A stretch of 64,000 nt of DNA from Microlunatus kandeliicorticis (GCF_014137855.1 NZ_JACGWT010000001.1:1016421-1080420), one strand, 5' to 3'. Counted from the first letter of the stretch, positions 51,534 to 60,922 are shown. Notes: a model not told the origin generated them from the letters alone. Made by a program: numbers and translations.

Positions 51534-52925
51534 TCACAACCTCTCGAAGCCGCGGCGCAGCTCCCAGTCGGTGACCGCGGCGTCGAAGGCGGCCAGCTCG
51601 ACGTCGGCGGCGTTGGTGTAGTGGTCGACGACGTCGTCGCCGAACAGCTCGCGGGCCAGCGCCGAGCCGGCGAAGGCGGCCCGGGCGTCGCGCAGGGTGT
51701 GCGGGACCTGCGGCTTGCCGGCGGTGTAGGCGTTCCCGGTGGTCTCGGGTTCGAGCTCGAGTCGGTGCTCGATCCCGTACAGCCCGCCGGCCAGCATCGC
51801 GGCCAGGGCCAGGTAGGGGTTGACGTCGCCCCCGGGCAGCCGGTTCTCCAGCCGGGCCGACTTCCCGTGCCCGACCAGCCGGACCGAGCAGGTGCGGTTG
51901 TCCAGCCCCCAGGCCACCGACGTCGGGGCGAACGATCCGGAGCTGAACCGCTTGTAGGAGTTGACGTTCGGCGCGTAGAGCAGGGTGAGGTCGGTCATGG
52001 TGTGCAGGATGCCGGCGACGAAGCTGTCGTAGACCGGGGTGCGCTGCCCGGACCGGTCGTCCCAGAAGACGACGGCGCCGTCGGCGGCGTCGCGCAGCGA
52101 CAGGTGGATGTGGCAGCTGTTGCCCTCGCGCTGGTCGTACTTGGCCATGAAGGTGATCGCCCGGCCCTGCTGGGCGGCGATCTCCTTGGCCGCGTTCTTG
52201 TAGACCGCGTGGTTGTCGGCCGTGGTCAGCGCGTCGGCGTAGAGGAAGCCGATCTCCTGCTGGCCCAGGTTGCACTCGCCCTTGGCCGACTCGACGTCCA
52301 TCCCGGCGCCGTACATCGCGTTGCGGATGGCGCGGAGCAGCGGCTCGGCCCGGGTGGTGCCCAGCACCGAGTAGTCGACGTTGTACTGGTTGACCGGGGT
52401 GAGGCCGCGGTAGCCCGCGGTCCAGGCGTCCTCGTAGCGGTCCTCGAAGGCGATGAACTCGAGCTCGGTGCCGGCCAGGGCGACGAAGCCGAGCTCGCGC
52501 GCCCGGGCGAGCTGGGTCTTCAGGATGGTCCGCGGCGACTGCACCACCGGGGTGTGGTCGAGCCAGACCAGGTCGCACTGGACCATCGCGGTGCCCGGCA
52601 GGTGGGGGAGCAGCCGCAGGGTGTCCAGGTCGAGGGCGAACTCGAGGTCGCCGTACCCCTTCTCCCAGGACGAGATCGCGTACCCGTCGACGGTGTTCAT
52701 CTCGACGTCGACGGCGAGCAGGTAGTTGCAGCCCTCGGTGCCGTCGGCGAGCACGTGGTCGACGAAGTAGGCGGCGTGCATCCGCTTGCCCTGCAGCCGG
52801 CCCTGCATGTCGGTGAAGCAGACCACGACGGTGTCGATCTCCCCGGCCTCGATCATCGAGCGGAGCCGGGCCTCGCTGAGGTGCCGGGCGTTGCGGAGGT
52901 CGCCGCGCGGTTGGTCGGTGCTCAT
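51534..52925 (-). CDS. Glutamine synthetase-like gamma-glutamyl-amine ligase
   Basis: Glutamine synthetase-fold ligase of 463 aa: DMQGRLQGKR in the N-terminal domain, ELEFIAFED metal ligands, GECNLGQQEIGF, CHIHLSL, and NPYLALAAMLAGG at the C-terminus. It lacks the adenylylation-loop KNLYDLPP of GlnA, and the operon context shows it ligates glutamate to an amine: gamma-glutamyl-ethanolamide (GlnA4 of Streptomyces) or gamma-glutamyl-polyamine (GlnA3/PuuA). ATG with GAGGAG. It would trap and activate the amine taken up by the permease at the head of the operon. Confidence 0.87.
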   Translation of the reverse strand: MSTDQPRGDLRNARHLSEARLRSMIEAGEIDTVVVCFTDMQGRLQGKRMHAAYFVDHVLADGTEGCNYLLAVDVEMNTVDGYAISSWEKGYGDLEFALDLDTLRLLPHLPGTAMVQCDLVWLDHTPVVQSPRTILKTQLARARELGFVALAGTELEFIAFEDRYEDAWTAGYRGLTPVNQYNVDYSVLGTTRAEPLLRAIRNAMYGAGMDVESAKGECNLGQQEIGFLYADALTTADNHAVYKNAAKEIAAQQGRAITFMAKYDQREGNSCHIHLSLRDAADGAVVFWDDRSGQRTPVYDSFVAGILHTMTDLTLLYAPNVNSYKRFSSGSFAPTSVAWGLDNRTCSVRLVGHGKSARLENRLPGGDVNPYLALAAMLAGGLYGIEHRLELEPETTGNAYTAGKPQVPHTLRDARAAFAGSALARELFGDDVVDHYTNAADVELAAFDAAVTDWELRRGFERL

Positions 52926-52999
52926 CGTCGCTCCTCGTTCGGTCTCGTCGCGGGGGTCCACGGTCGGGGTCGGTCGGTGCGGGTGGTCAGTGCAGGTGG

Positions 53000-53740
53000 T
53001 CAGTGCAGCAGCCCGCGGAGCAGCGCCGCGGTGTCGTCGCAGTGGTGTTCCATGGTGCGCCGGGCGCGGGCGCCGTCGCCGCGGAGCACCGCCGCGACGA
53101 TCTCGCGGTGCTGGCGGCCGGAGTGCTCGATGTTGGTCGGCAGCACGGGGATCGCGCTGAGCAGCAGGTGCAGATCGGCCTGCACCCGGGTGACGGCGTC
53201 GAGCAGCTGCGGCGAGCCGGTCAGCGAGGCGATGGCCAGGTGCAGCCGGGAGTCGGCCTGCCGGTGCTCGGCCGGGTCAGTCGCCGCCGACACCTCGGCC
53301 AGCAGCTCCTGCAGCCGTCGCCGCTCGTCGGCGGACGTCTCGCGTCGCGCGGTGGTCTCGGCGGCGAGCTGGGCGGCTCCGGGCTCGACCACCCGGCGGA
53401 AGGTGAGCGAGTCGAGCAGCTCGTCGCGGCGGCCGTCGAGGATCCCCGGCCCGGCCGCGCCCGGCGTGGTGGGGCGGTGGTCGACGACGGTGCCGCCGCC
53501 GCGGCCGCGGACGGTCTGGACCATCCCGGCCGTGCGCAGCGCGGCGATCGCCTCGCGCAGGGTGGCGCGGGAGACGCCGAGGGTGGCGGCGAGCTCGCGC
53601 TCGGGCGGGAGCGTGCTGCCGTCGGCGAAGACGCCGAGCCGGATCGCGGTGGCCAGCCGTTCGACGGTGTCCTCGAACGCGTGCCGGCCGCGGCCGGTCC
53701 CGAGCAGCCCGGGGGCCAGGGCGAGGTCGGTGCCCGTCAT
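53000..53740 (-). CDS. FadR-type GntR transcriptional regulator
   Basis: GntR protein of 246 aa. Winged helix (24-85) with LPPERELAATLGVSRATLREAI, then the all-helical FCD effector domain (about 105-246) with metal/ligand histidines around HRQADSRLHLAI and SGRQHREIV. It lies 10 nt after the permease stop within the operon, so it is probably an autoregulated specific repressor; a GntR-like half-palindrome overlaps the operon promoter. Confidence 0.88.
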   Translation of the reverse strand: MTGTDLALAPGLLGTGRGRHAFEDTVERLATAIRLGVFADGSTLPPERELAATLGVSRATLREAIAALRTAGMVQTVRGRGGGTVVDHRPTTPGAAGPGILDGRRDELLDSLTFRRVVEPGAAQLAAETTARRETSADERRRLQELLAEVSAATDPAEHRQADSRLHLAIASLTGSPQLLDAVTRVQADLHLLLSAIPVLPTNIEHSGRQHREIVAAVLRGDGARARRTMEHHCDDTAALLRGLLH

Positions 53741-53750
53741 CGGGTGCGGG

Positions 53751-55295
53751 TCACTGGCCGAGCACGCTGTCCGGGTCGCGGGTGGTGTGCTCGTCCCGGG
53801 CGCCCTGCATGAAGTTGCGCTTGCCGGCCACCAACCAGCTCACCGTGGCGAAGACCAGCACCACCAGCACCGCGACCGGCGCGTAGTTGAAGGTGGAGAC
53901 GGTGACCGGCGAGGCGGGCGGCAGCACGAACAGCACGCAGATGATCACCACCCAGACCACCGCGACCCAGCCGACGAACCCGCTCCAGCGACCGAGGTTC
54001 CACGGGCCGACGGTGAAGTCGGGGTTGATCCGGCGCAGGAACACCGGCACGACGTAGGCGATGTAGAGCCCGATCACCGCGATCGAGGTGACGGCCAGGT
54101 AGGCGGTGGTGCTGAACAGCGAGGGGACGGCGAGGATCACCGAGAGGGTGACGCAGAGCCAGATCGAGTTGGTCGGCGTCCCGGTCCGCGGGTTGACCTT
54201 GGCCCAGAGCCGGTGGCCGGGCAGCGCCCGGTCGCGCGAGAACGCGTAGCTCATCCTCGAGTTCGCGGTCACCGAGGCCATCCCGCAGAAGAACTGCGCC
54301 ACGCAGACGATGAAGAGCAGGAACTTGGCGACGGTCGGGCTGTTCAGCGCGTCGAGGAAGATCTGCGCCGGCGGCAGCCCGGTGTCGCTGTTGGCCAGCG
54401 CGGTCAGCGCGGCCGGGCTCTTGTCCGGGATCGCCGCGGTGATCGAGTAGAGCAGCACGAACCCGCCGATCACCGACACCAACACGCTGGTGACGATGCC
54501 GCGCGGGGCGGCGACCGAGGCGTTCTTGGTCTCCTCGGCCACGTGGGCGGAGGCGTCGTAGCCGGTGTAGGTGTACTGCGCCATCAGCAGGCCGAGCGCG
54601 AAGACGTAGATCCCCGAGCTCCAGCCGGTGTCGTTGTGGAAGCCGGTCAGCGTCCAGCCGACCGACTGGTGCTTCTCCGGCAGCAGCCACAGCGCGCCGA
54701 CGATGATCACCGTGCCGACCAGGTGCCACCACGCCGACACGTTCGACAACAGACTGACCAGGTTGACCCCGAAGGTGTTGAGCAGCGCGTGCACGACGAT
54801 GATCACCACGAAGAGCAGGAAGGTGCTCACCGCGGTCGGCTCGACGCCGAAGGTCAGCGAGGCGAAGGCCATCATCGTGGTGGCGCAGCCGAAGTCGATG
54901 GCCGCGGTGACCGCCACCTCGCCGAGGAAGTTGAACCAGCCGACGAACCAGGCCCACTGCCGCTTGTTGCGCCGGGCCAGCCGTCCCGCCCAGAAGTAGA
55001 GCCCACCGGCGGTGGGGAACTTCGAGCACACCTCGGCCATCGCCGCCGAGACCGCCAGCACCATGATCCCGACGATCAACCAGCCGAGCACCAGCGTCGA
55101 CGGACCGCCCGAGACCAGCGCGATCTTGTACGAGGTGATGCAGCCGGCCAGGATCGAGATGATCGAGAACGAGACCGCGAAGTTCGAGAACCCCGACATC
55201 CCGCGCTTGAGCTCCTGGGTGTAGCCGAGCTCGGCCAGGGCCCTGGCGTCGGCGTCCATCTGCTGCTCGATGATCCGGTCCTCGCTGCTGCTCAC
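53751..55295 (-). CDS. APC superfamily amine/amino acid permease
   Basis: Secondary transporter of 514 aa with about 12 membrane helices. N-terminal ELGYTQELKRGMSGFSNFAVSFSIISILAG and QYTYTGYDASAHVAEETKNA are marks of the amino acid-choline transporter branch that includes GABA, choline and ethanolamine permeases. First gene of the six-gene operon, so it probably imports the amine handled by the ligase. GTG start behind GGGGGGCGG. Confidence 0.88.
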   Translation of the reverse strand: MSSSEDRIIEQQMDADARALAELGYTQELKRGMSGFSNFAVSFSIISILAGCITSYKIALVSGGPSTLVLGWLIVGIMVLAVSAAMAEVCSKFPTAGGLYFWAGRLARRNKRQWAWFVGWFNFLGEVAVTAAIDFGCATTMMAFASLTFGVEPTAVSTFLLFVVIIVVHALLNTFGVNLVSLLSNVSAWWHLVGTVIIVGALWLLPEKHQSVGWTLTGFHNDTGWSSGIYVFALGLLMAQYTYTGYDASAHVAEETKNASVAAPRGIVTSVLVSVIGGFVLLYSITAAIPDKSPAALTALANSDTGLPPAQIFLDALNSPTVAKFLLFIVCVAQFFCGMASVTANSRMSYAFSRDRALPGHRLWAKVNPRTGTPTNSIWLCVTLSVILAVPSLFSTTAYLAVTSIAVIGLYIAYVVPVFLRRINPDFTVGPWNLGRWSGFVGWVAVVWVVIICVLFVLPPASPVTVSTFNYAPVAVLVVLVFATVSWLVAGKRNFMQGARDEHTTRDPDSVLGQ

Positions 55296-55333
55296 GCCGC
55301 CCCCCGCGTCTCGGTCCGCCCGGTGTGGCCCGC

Positions 55334-55376
55334 AGTCTGTCGAGACCGCCCGCGGTGTGTCAATGGTCTGACTCCA
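55334..55376 (-). promoter_or_regulatory. Promoter and GntR-type operator of the amine operon
   Basis: On the minus strand TTGACA (55358-55363) is followed after 18 bp by CAGACT (55334-55339). Directly upstream and touching the -35 is TGGAGTCAGACCA (55364-55376), with TGG/CCA ends and a GTC/GAC-like centre as in FadR-family sites. The start codon is about 40 nt downstream of the -10. Confidence 0.6.
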
Positions 55377-55426
55377 AACCTTTCGGGCTCAGCGGACGCT
55401 CGCGAGCCGGGGGAGGGCGCCTACGC

Positions 55427-55447
55427 GCGCTGAGCCAGTCGAAGCGC
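55427..55447. repeat. TTCGACAGGCTCA-type hairpin repeat
   Basis: GCGCT/AGCGC arms around one variant core (GAGCCAGTCGA). Between the divergent permease and aldo/keto reductase genes. Confidence 0.7.
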
Positions 55448-55495
55448 TAACCACCCCGCGCGGACCGCGGACCGGAGGTGGGAGAGGGTGGGACG

Positions 55496-56422
55496 GTGAA
55501 GACGCAGAAGCTGGGAACGACCGACCGCACCGTCTCCGCCGTCGTGGTGGGGATGATGCGGACCGCCGAGATGGAGGACCGGGCGATCGACGAGCTGGTC
55601 GGCACCGCCCGCGAGGTCGGGATCGACGTGTTCGACCACGCCGACATCTACGGCGGCGAGCCGCACCGCGCCGAGCAGCGCTGGGGCGAGGCCGTCCACC
55701 TGTCGCCCGCGGACCGCGAGGCGATCGTGATCCAGTCCAAGGTCGGGATCCGGTCCGGGTTCTTCGACTTCTCGGCCGAGCACATCCTCGACTCGGTCGA
55801 CCGGTCGCTGGCCGCGCTGCGTACCGACTACCTCGACGTGCTGCTGCTGCACCGGCCCGACGCCCTCGTCGAGCCCGAGGAGGTCGCCCGGGCGTTCGAC
55901 ACCCTGCAGCAGGCCGGCAAGGTCCGCGAGTTCGGCGTGTCCAACCACACCCCGGGTCAGATCGAGCTGCTCCGCACCGCCGTCCGCCAGCCGCTGGTGG
56001 CCAACCAGGTGCAGGTGAGCATCACCCACGCGCCGATCATCGCCAGCGGCGTGGCCGCGAACATGCAGGGCCTCGACCAGTCGGTCTCGCGCGACAACGG
56101 GTTGCTCGACCACGCCCGGCTCAACAACATCACCCTGCAGGCCTGGTCGCCGTTCCAGAAGGGCTTCTTCGACGGCGTCTTCCTCGGCGACCCCGAGCTC
56201 CCCGAGCTCAACCAGGCCCTCGACGAGATCGCCGAGGCGCACGGGGTCACCCCGACCGGGATCGCGGTCGCCTGGATCACCCGGCACCCGGCCGACATCC
56301 AGGTCGTGCTCGGCACCACCAACCCGGGCCGGGTCCGCGAGTCGGCGGCCGGCTCCGACGTCCGGCTCAGCCGCCCCGAGTGGTACCGGCTGTTCACCGC
56401 CGCGGGCTACACCCTGCCCTGA
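55496..56422 (+). CDS. Aldo/keto reductase, YdhF-like
   Basis: NADPH-dependent AKR of 308 aa. Catalytic tetrad Asp47, Tyr52 (FDHADIYGG), Lys82 (SKVGI) and His119 (LLHRPD), with DYLDVLLLHRPDALVEPEEVA as in YdhF-type oxidoreductases. A GTG 18 nt earlier is in frame, but the chosen GTG gives the usual KTQKLG start and has AGAGGGTGGG ahead of it. Single gene; substrate unknown. Confidence 0.87.
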   Translation: MKTQKLGTTDRTVSAVVVGMMRTAEMEDRAIDELVGTAREVGIDVFDHADIYGGEPHRAEQRWGEAVHLSPADREAIVIQSKVGIRSGFFDFSAEHILDSVDRSLAALRTDYLDVLLLHRPDALVEPEEVARAFDTLQQAGKVREFGVSNHTPGQIELLRTAVRQPLVANQVQVSITHAPIIASGVAANMQGLDQSVSRDNGLLDHARLNNITLQAWSPFQKGFFDGVFLGDPELPELNQALDEIAEAHGVTPTGIAVAWITRHPADIQVVLGTTNPGRVRESAAGSDVRLSRPEWYRLFTAAGYTLP

Positions 56423-56433
56423 GCGGCCCAGGT

Positions 56434-56454
56434 GCCCTGAGCCTGTCGAAGGGC
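56434..56454. repeat. TTCGACAGGCTCA-type hairpin repeat
   Basis: GCCCT/AGGGC arms around a perfect core, 12 nt after the aldo/keto reductase stop; probably its transcript end. Confidence 0.75.
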
Positions 56455-56487
56455 CGGTTCCCCGGACCCCGCGCCGACCGCCCCGGT

Positions 56488-56493
56488 TAGGCT
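56488..56493 (+). promoter_or_regulatory. Leaderless -10 box for purK-purE
   Basis: TAGGCT, 7 nt before the GTG. Confidence 0.55.
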
Positions 56494-56500
56494 TCCGCCC

Positions 56501-57658
56501 GTGAGTGCTGAGCCCGTGCGCCCCTTCGTCGTCGGCATCATCGGGGGTGGCCAGCTGGCCCGGATGATGCACGCGGCCTCGATCGGGCTGGGCATCCGGA
56601 TCCGGCTGCTGGCCGAGGGTCCGGACGTCTCGGCCGCGCAGGTCGTGCACGACGTGACCGTCGGTGACTACACCGACCCGGCCACCGTCCTGGCCTTCGC
56701 GGCCGACTGCGACGTGATCACCTTCGACCACGAGCACGTCCCGACGGCGATCCTGCACCAGGTCGAGGACGCCGGGGTCGCCGTCCGACCGGGCCCCGAC
56801 GCCCTGGTGCACGCCCAGGACAAGGTGGTGATGCGCGAGCGACTGAGCGCGTTCGGGGCGCCGTGCCCGGTGCACCGGGTGGTGAGCGATCCCGACGACC
56901 TGCGGGCGTTCGGCGACGAGCACGGCTGGCCGGTGATCGCCAAGACCTCGCGCGGCGGCTACGACGGCAAGGGCGTCTTCAAGGTCGACGGCCCCGACGA
57001 GGCCGGCACGCCGTTCGAGGGTCTCAAGCCGGGCGTGCGGATCCTCGCGGAGGAGTTCGTCCCGTTCACCCGCGAGCTGTCCGCGCTGATCGCCCGGTCG
57101 CCGTCGGGCCAGGCGGTGGCCTATCCGGTGAGCGAGACCGTCCAGCGCGACGGGATCTGCGTCGAGACCACCACGCCCGCGCCCGGTCTGACCGAGGAGC
57201 AGGCGATCGGGTGCCAGCAGCTGGCTCTGCGGATCGCCCACGAGCTCGGCACGGTCGGACTGCTGGCCGTCGAGCTGATGCAGCGCGAGGACGGGTCGGT
57301 GGTGGTCAACGAGCTGGCCATGCGTCCGCACAACACCGGTCACTGGAGCATCGACGGCTCGCACACCTCGCAGTTCGACAACCACCTGCGGGCGGTGGTG
57401 GACCTGCCGCTCGGCGACCCGTCGACCCGGGCGCCGTGGACGGTGATGGCCAACGTCCTCGGCGGGACCGTCGAGGACCTGCCCTCCGCCCTGCTGCACT
57501 GTTTCGCCCGCGACACCCGGCTCCGGGTCCAGCTCTACGGCAAGGAGGTCAAGCCGGGCCGCAAGGTCGGGCACGTGACCACCTTCGGTGCCGACCTGGC
57601 CGACGTCACCAAGCGCGCCCGGCACGCCGCCGGCTACCTGATGGGGGAGGACGTGTGA
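56501..57658 (+). CDS. purK: 5-(carboxyamino)imidazole ribonucleotide synthase
   Basis: ATP-grasp enzyme of 385 aa converting AIR, bicarbonate and ATP to N5-CAIR in purine synthesis. [11 protein letters not shown] at 12-22, RGGYDGKG at 151-158, and [13 protein letters not shown] in the active site are diagnostic. Leaderless GTG start. Followed by purE with a 4-nt overlap. Confidence 0.95.
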   Translation: MSAEPVRPFVVGIIGGGQLARMMHAASIGLGIRIRLLAEGPDVSAAQVVHDVTVGDYTDPATVLAFAADCDVITFDHEHVPTAILHQVEDAGVAVRPGPDALVHAQDKVVMRERLSAFGAPCPVHRVVSDPDDLRAFGDEHGWPVIAKTSRGGYDGKGVFKVDGPDEAGTPFEGLKPGVRILAEEFVPFTRELSALIARSPSGQAVAYPVSETVQRDGICVETTTPAPGLTEEQAIGCQQLALRIAHELGTVGLLAVELMQREDGSVVVNELAMRPHNTGHWSIDGSHTSQFDNHLRAVVDLPLGDPSTRAPWTVMANVLGGTVEDLPSALLHCFARDTRLRVQLYGKEVKPGRKVGHVTTFGADLADVTKRARHAAGYLMGEDV

Positions 57659-58215
57659 GCACTCCCTCGACGAGCCCGGGCACTTCGACAGCCTCGGCGA
57701 GTGTGCGGGTGGGGATCGTGATGGGGTCCGACTCCGACTGGCCGGTGATGGCCGCCGCCGGCGACGCGCTGGCCGAGTTCGGGATCGGCTACGAGGCCGA
57801 CGTCGTCTCGGCGCACCGGATGCCCGAGGCGATGATCGACTACGGGCGGACCGCGCACACCCGCGGCCTCGAGGTGATCATCGCCGGCGCCGGTGGCGCG
57901 GCGCACCTGCCGGGGATGCTGGCCGCGGTGACGCCGCTGCCGGTGATCGGCGTCCCGGTGCCGCTGAAGTACCTCGACGGGATGGATTCGCTGCTGTCGA
58001 TCGTCCAGATGCCCGCCGGGGTGCCGGTGGCCACCGTCTCGATCGGCAACGCCCGCAACGCCGGGCTGCTCGCCGCCCGCATCCTGGCCGCCGGCGACCC
58101 GGAGCTGACCGCGGCCGTGATCGACTTCCAGGACCGGCTCCGGGCCCAGGCCGAGGCCAAGGGACAGAAGGTCCGCGACGCCCAGCACGGGGAGCGCGCC
58201 GAGCCCGCGTCCTGA
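57655..58215 (+). CDS. purE: N5-CAIR mutase (class I PurE)
   Basis: Protein of 186 aa rearranging N5-CAIR to CAIR. GSDSDWP at 24-30, SAHRMPE at 52-58 and GNARNAG near 138 are the PurE active-site loops. A Ser/Thr-rich extension of about 17 residues precedes the domain, so a later start cannot be excluded, although the GTGA overlap with purK supports this one. Confidence 0.95.
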   Translation: MSTPSTSPGTSTASASVRVGIVMGSDSDWPVMAAAGDALAEFGIGYEADVVSAHRMPEAMIDYGRTAHTRGLEVIIAGAGGAAHLPGMLAAVTPLPVIGVPVPLKYLDGMDSLLSIVQMPAGVPVATVSIGNARNAGLLAARILAAGDPELTAAVIDFQDRLRAQAEAKGQKVRDAQHGERAEPAS

Positions 58216-58247
58216 CCGCGGCGCCGTCGATCGGTCACACTGGGACG

Positions 58248-59018
58248 GTGATCAAGGAGTTCTTCCTGGGCGTCGCGACGCTCGGTCGCGGGTTCGGGCT
58301 GATGGGGCGGCGGCCGCGGATCTTCCTGCTCGGCGCCGTGCCGCCGTTGATCACCTCGGTGCTCTTCGTCGCCGTACTGGTCGCCTTGATCACCAACCTG
58401 ACCGCGATCACCGCCGCGCTGACCGGCTTCGCCTCCGGCTGGGGGAGCGGGGCGCGGGGCACCGTCGAGGTGCTGGCCGGGATCGCGCTGGTCGGCGGCT
58501 CGGTGCTGATCATGGTGCTCACCTTCAGCACGCTGACCCTGGCGCTCGGCGGCCCGCTCTACGACAAGATCTCCGAGCTGGTCGACCGCGAGCTCGGCGA
58601 TCTGCCCGAGGTGCCCGAGGAACCGGTGCTGCGCGGCGTCGGTCGGGCCGTCCGGCAGGCGGTGGCGCTGATCGCGGTCTCGCTGCTGGGGTCGGCGGTG
58701 TTCTTCGGGCTGGGCTTCCTGCCGGTGGTCGGCCAGACCGTCGTCCCGGTGCTGTCGGCCGTCTTCGGCGGCTGGCTGCTGACCATCGAGCTGCTCGGCT
58801 CACCCTTCGAGCGTCGCGGCCGCTACCCGATCCGTGACCGCCGGACGGCGATGGGGCGCCGTCGGGCCCGCACCCTCGGCTTCGCGGTGCCGAGCTTCCT
58901 GCTGGCCGCCGTGCCCTTCGTGGCCGTGGTCGCCTTCCCGGCGGCGACCGCGGGCGCCAACCTGCTGGCGCGAGAGATCCTCGCGGAACGAACGACCGGC
59001 GGAGGAAATTCCCGCTGA
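58248..59018 (+). CDS. EI24 domain membrane protein
   Basis: Polytopic protein of 256 aa (about five to six hydrophobic stretches) with the EI24/CysZ-like pattern: FFLGVATLGRGF start, GGPLYDKISELVDRELG after the second helix pair, and FGGWLLTIELLGSPFERRG. CysZ members carry sulphate; this actinobacterial form is not assigned. GTG start with CACACT 6 nt upstream. It follows purE by 32 nt and may share its transcript. Confidence 0.8.
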   Translation: MIKEFFLGVATLGRGFGLMGRRPRIFLLGAVPPLITSVLFVAVLVALITNLTAITAALTGFASGWGSGARGTVEVLAGIALVGGSVLIMVLTFSTLTLALGGPLYDKISELVDRELGDLPEVPEEPVLRGVGRAVRQAVALIAVSLLGSAVFFGLGFLPVVGQTVVPVLSAVFGGWLLTIELLGSPFERRGRYPIRDRRTAMGRRRARTLGFAVPSFLLAAVPFVAVVAFPAATAGANLLAREILAERTTGGGNSR

Positions 59019-59106
59019 TTGCCAAGCCGACGGCACGTTGTTACGTTGCTGCGGCACTGGTTGCTCCGGCGAGATCGTCGCCGCCTCGGGGAAGGCCCTC
59101 ACGCAC

Positions 59107-60861
59107 ATGCCCAGCACGTCCCGATCCCACACCCCTGTCCGCACCCTCCGCCGTCGCGTCGCCGCGGTCGGCCTCGCCGCCACCCTGGTCGGCACCGGGC
59201 TCGGTCTCGGCACCGCCGGTCCGGCCGCGGCCCGCACCACCGATCCGGCCGCGGCCCGCACCACCGATCCGGCCGCGGCCCGCACCACGACCACCGCGGC
59301 CGGTGCGAGCAGCTCGCCGTTGAACGGTCGGCTGACCCCGCGCACCCACTTCACGATGCAGCCGGACGGGTCCAGCGGTCGCCGCGCCGACGGTGCCGGC
59401 ATCCCCAACATCGACTCGGTCAAGAAGACGATCGCCACCTACTACGGCGACCCCGGCACCGGGATCGCGGACAAGACCAGCTCGCCGTACATCACCCAGA
59501 TGACCCGGATCACCGACCGGCAGCAGAAGCTGCTCAAGACCTGGTACCGGCAGGCGAAGCGGGAGGGTCGCAAGCCGGCCATCGTGCTCGACACCGACGA
59601 CACCACGCTGTGGACCTACGACATGGAGGTCGCGGCGATGCACTTCGTCTTCGACCCGACGCTGCAGAACCAGTGGGTGCAGGACGAGCGGTTCCCGGCG
59701 GTGCCCGGGATGGTCCGGCTGGTCGCGGCCGCCCGGGCGATGGGGTACACCGTCTTCGGCATCACCGGCCGCAACGACGACCAGAAGGCCGCCTCGATCG
59801 CCAACCTCGACAAGGTCGGGATCACCGCCTTCGACCGGCACCCGGGCCGCTACTACACCAAGTGGACCGGCACCGGCAGCTCGAAGCAGCCGTCCTACCT
59901 GACCTGCGTCTCGACCTGCACCACCGTCGAGTACAAGGCCGGCACCCGCAAGCACATCCAGGAGCTCGGCTACACGATCGTGGCCAACTACGGCGACCAG
60001 TGGTCGGACCTGCAGGGCGGCTACGCCCGGCACAGCGTCAAGCTGCCGAACCCGACCTACTACCTGCCGTCGCCGAACCTGCCCGGGCTCGACCAGCCGA
60101 AGCTGAGCCCGCGGACGCACTTCACCATGAAGCCGGACGGCTCGAGCGGGAAGAAGCCCGACGGCGAGGGCATCCCCAACATCGACTCGGTCAAGAAGAC
60201 GATCTACACCTACGACAACGACCCGGGCACCGGAATCGCCGACAAGACCGCCTCGCCCTACATCACCGAGATGGCGCGGATCGAGCGGAAGGTCGAGCCC
60301 GTGATCACCCGGTCCTGCCGGGCCGCCGTCGCCCGCGGGGACAAGCCCGCGGTGGTGCTCGACACCGACGACACCACGCTGTGGACCTACGACATGGAGG
60401 TCGCGGCGATGAAGTTCGTCTTCGACCCGAAGCTGCAGGACGTGTACGTGCAGGACCAGCGGTTCCCGGCCACCCCGTCGATGGTGGTGCTGGCCACCGC
60501 GGCCAAGAAGGCAGGCTGCACGCTGATCGGGTTGACCGGCCGCAACGACGACCAGAAGGCGGCCTCGCTGGCCAACCTGGCCAAGGTCGGCTACCCGATG
60601 GGCGGGCGTGGCTTCACCGCGGCGAACTACTACACCAAGTGGACCGGGGTGGGCAGCTCGCAGCAGCCGTCCTACATCAGCTGCGCGACCGCGAAGTGCA
60701 CGACCGTCGAGTACAAGTCGCAGACCCGGCGGCACATCGAGTCCGCGGCCGGCGGCGGCTACGACATCGTGGCCAACCTCGGTGACCAGTTCTCCGACCT
60801 GCAGGGCGGCTACGCCGACAGGACGGTCAAGCTGCCGAACCCCACCTACTACCTGCCCTGA
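59107..60861 (+). CDS. Secreted tandem HAD acid phosphatase
   Basis: Exported protein of 584 aa with a signal peptide (about 1-42), an 8-residue repeat spacer (ARTTDPAA units) and two homologous HAD phosphatase domains (77-320 and 334-584). Each starts TPRTHFTM/SPRTHFTM, has the nucleophile loop VLDTDDTTLWTYDMEVAAM (Asp162/Asp164 and Asp419/Asp421, offset 257), the GITGRNDDQKAAS or GLTGRNDDQKAAS motif II region, YYTKWTG and GDQ(W/F)SDLQGGYA, and ends LPNPTYYLP. They resemble class B/plant-type acid phosphatases; both look catalytically complete. ATG with GGGGAAGG upstream. A strong hairpin ends the gene. Confidence 0.87.
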   Translation: MPSTSRSHTPVRTLRRRVAAVGLAATLVGTGLGLGTAGPAAARTTDPAAARTTDPAAARTTTTAAGASSSPLNGRLTPRTHFTMQPDGSSGRRADGAGIPNIDSVKKTIATYYGDPGTGIADKTSSPYITQMTRITDRQQKLLKTWYRQAKREGRKPAIVLDTDDTTLWTYDMEVAAMHFVFDPTLQNQWVQDERFPAVPGMVRLVAAARAMGYTVFGITGRNDDQKAASIANLDKVGITAFDRHPGRYYTKWTGTGSSKQPSYLTCVSTCTTVEYKAGTRKHIQELGYTIVANYGDQWSDLQGGYARHSVKLPNPTYYLPSPNLPGLDQPKLSPRTHFTMKPDGSSGKKPDGEGIPNIDSVKKTIYTYDNDPGTGIADKTASPYITEMARIERKVEPVITRSCRAAVARGDKPAVVLDTDDTTLWTYDMEVAAMKFVFDPKLQDVYVQDQRFPATPSMVVLATAAKKAGCTLIGLTGRNDDQKAASLANLAKVGYPMGGRGFTAANYYTKWTGVGSSQQPSYISCATAKCTTVEYKSQTRRHIESAAGGGYDIVANLGDQFSDLQGGYADRTVKLPNPTYYLP

Positions 60862-60876
60862 TCAGCAGTTCGTCCT

Positions 60877-60922
60877 CAACGGGGGCGATCCGCACCGATG
60901 ACGGTGCGGATCGCCCCCGTTG
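60877..60922 (+). terminator. Perfect 20-bp stem terminator after the HAD gene
   Basis: CAACGGGGGCGATCCGCACC and its exact complement enclose the loop GATGAC. No T run follows, the usual actinobacterial form. Confidence 0.88.

Noticed and set aside
48507..55295. Complete Puu putrescine pathway
   Set aside because: No PuuB-type flavin oxidase and no GABA transaminase are present in the operon.
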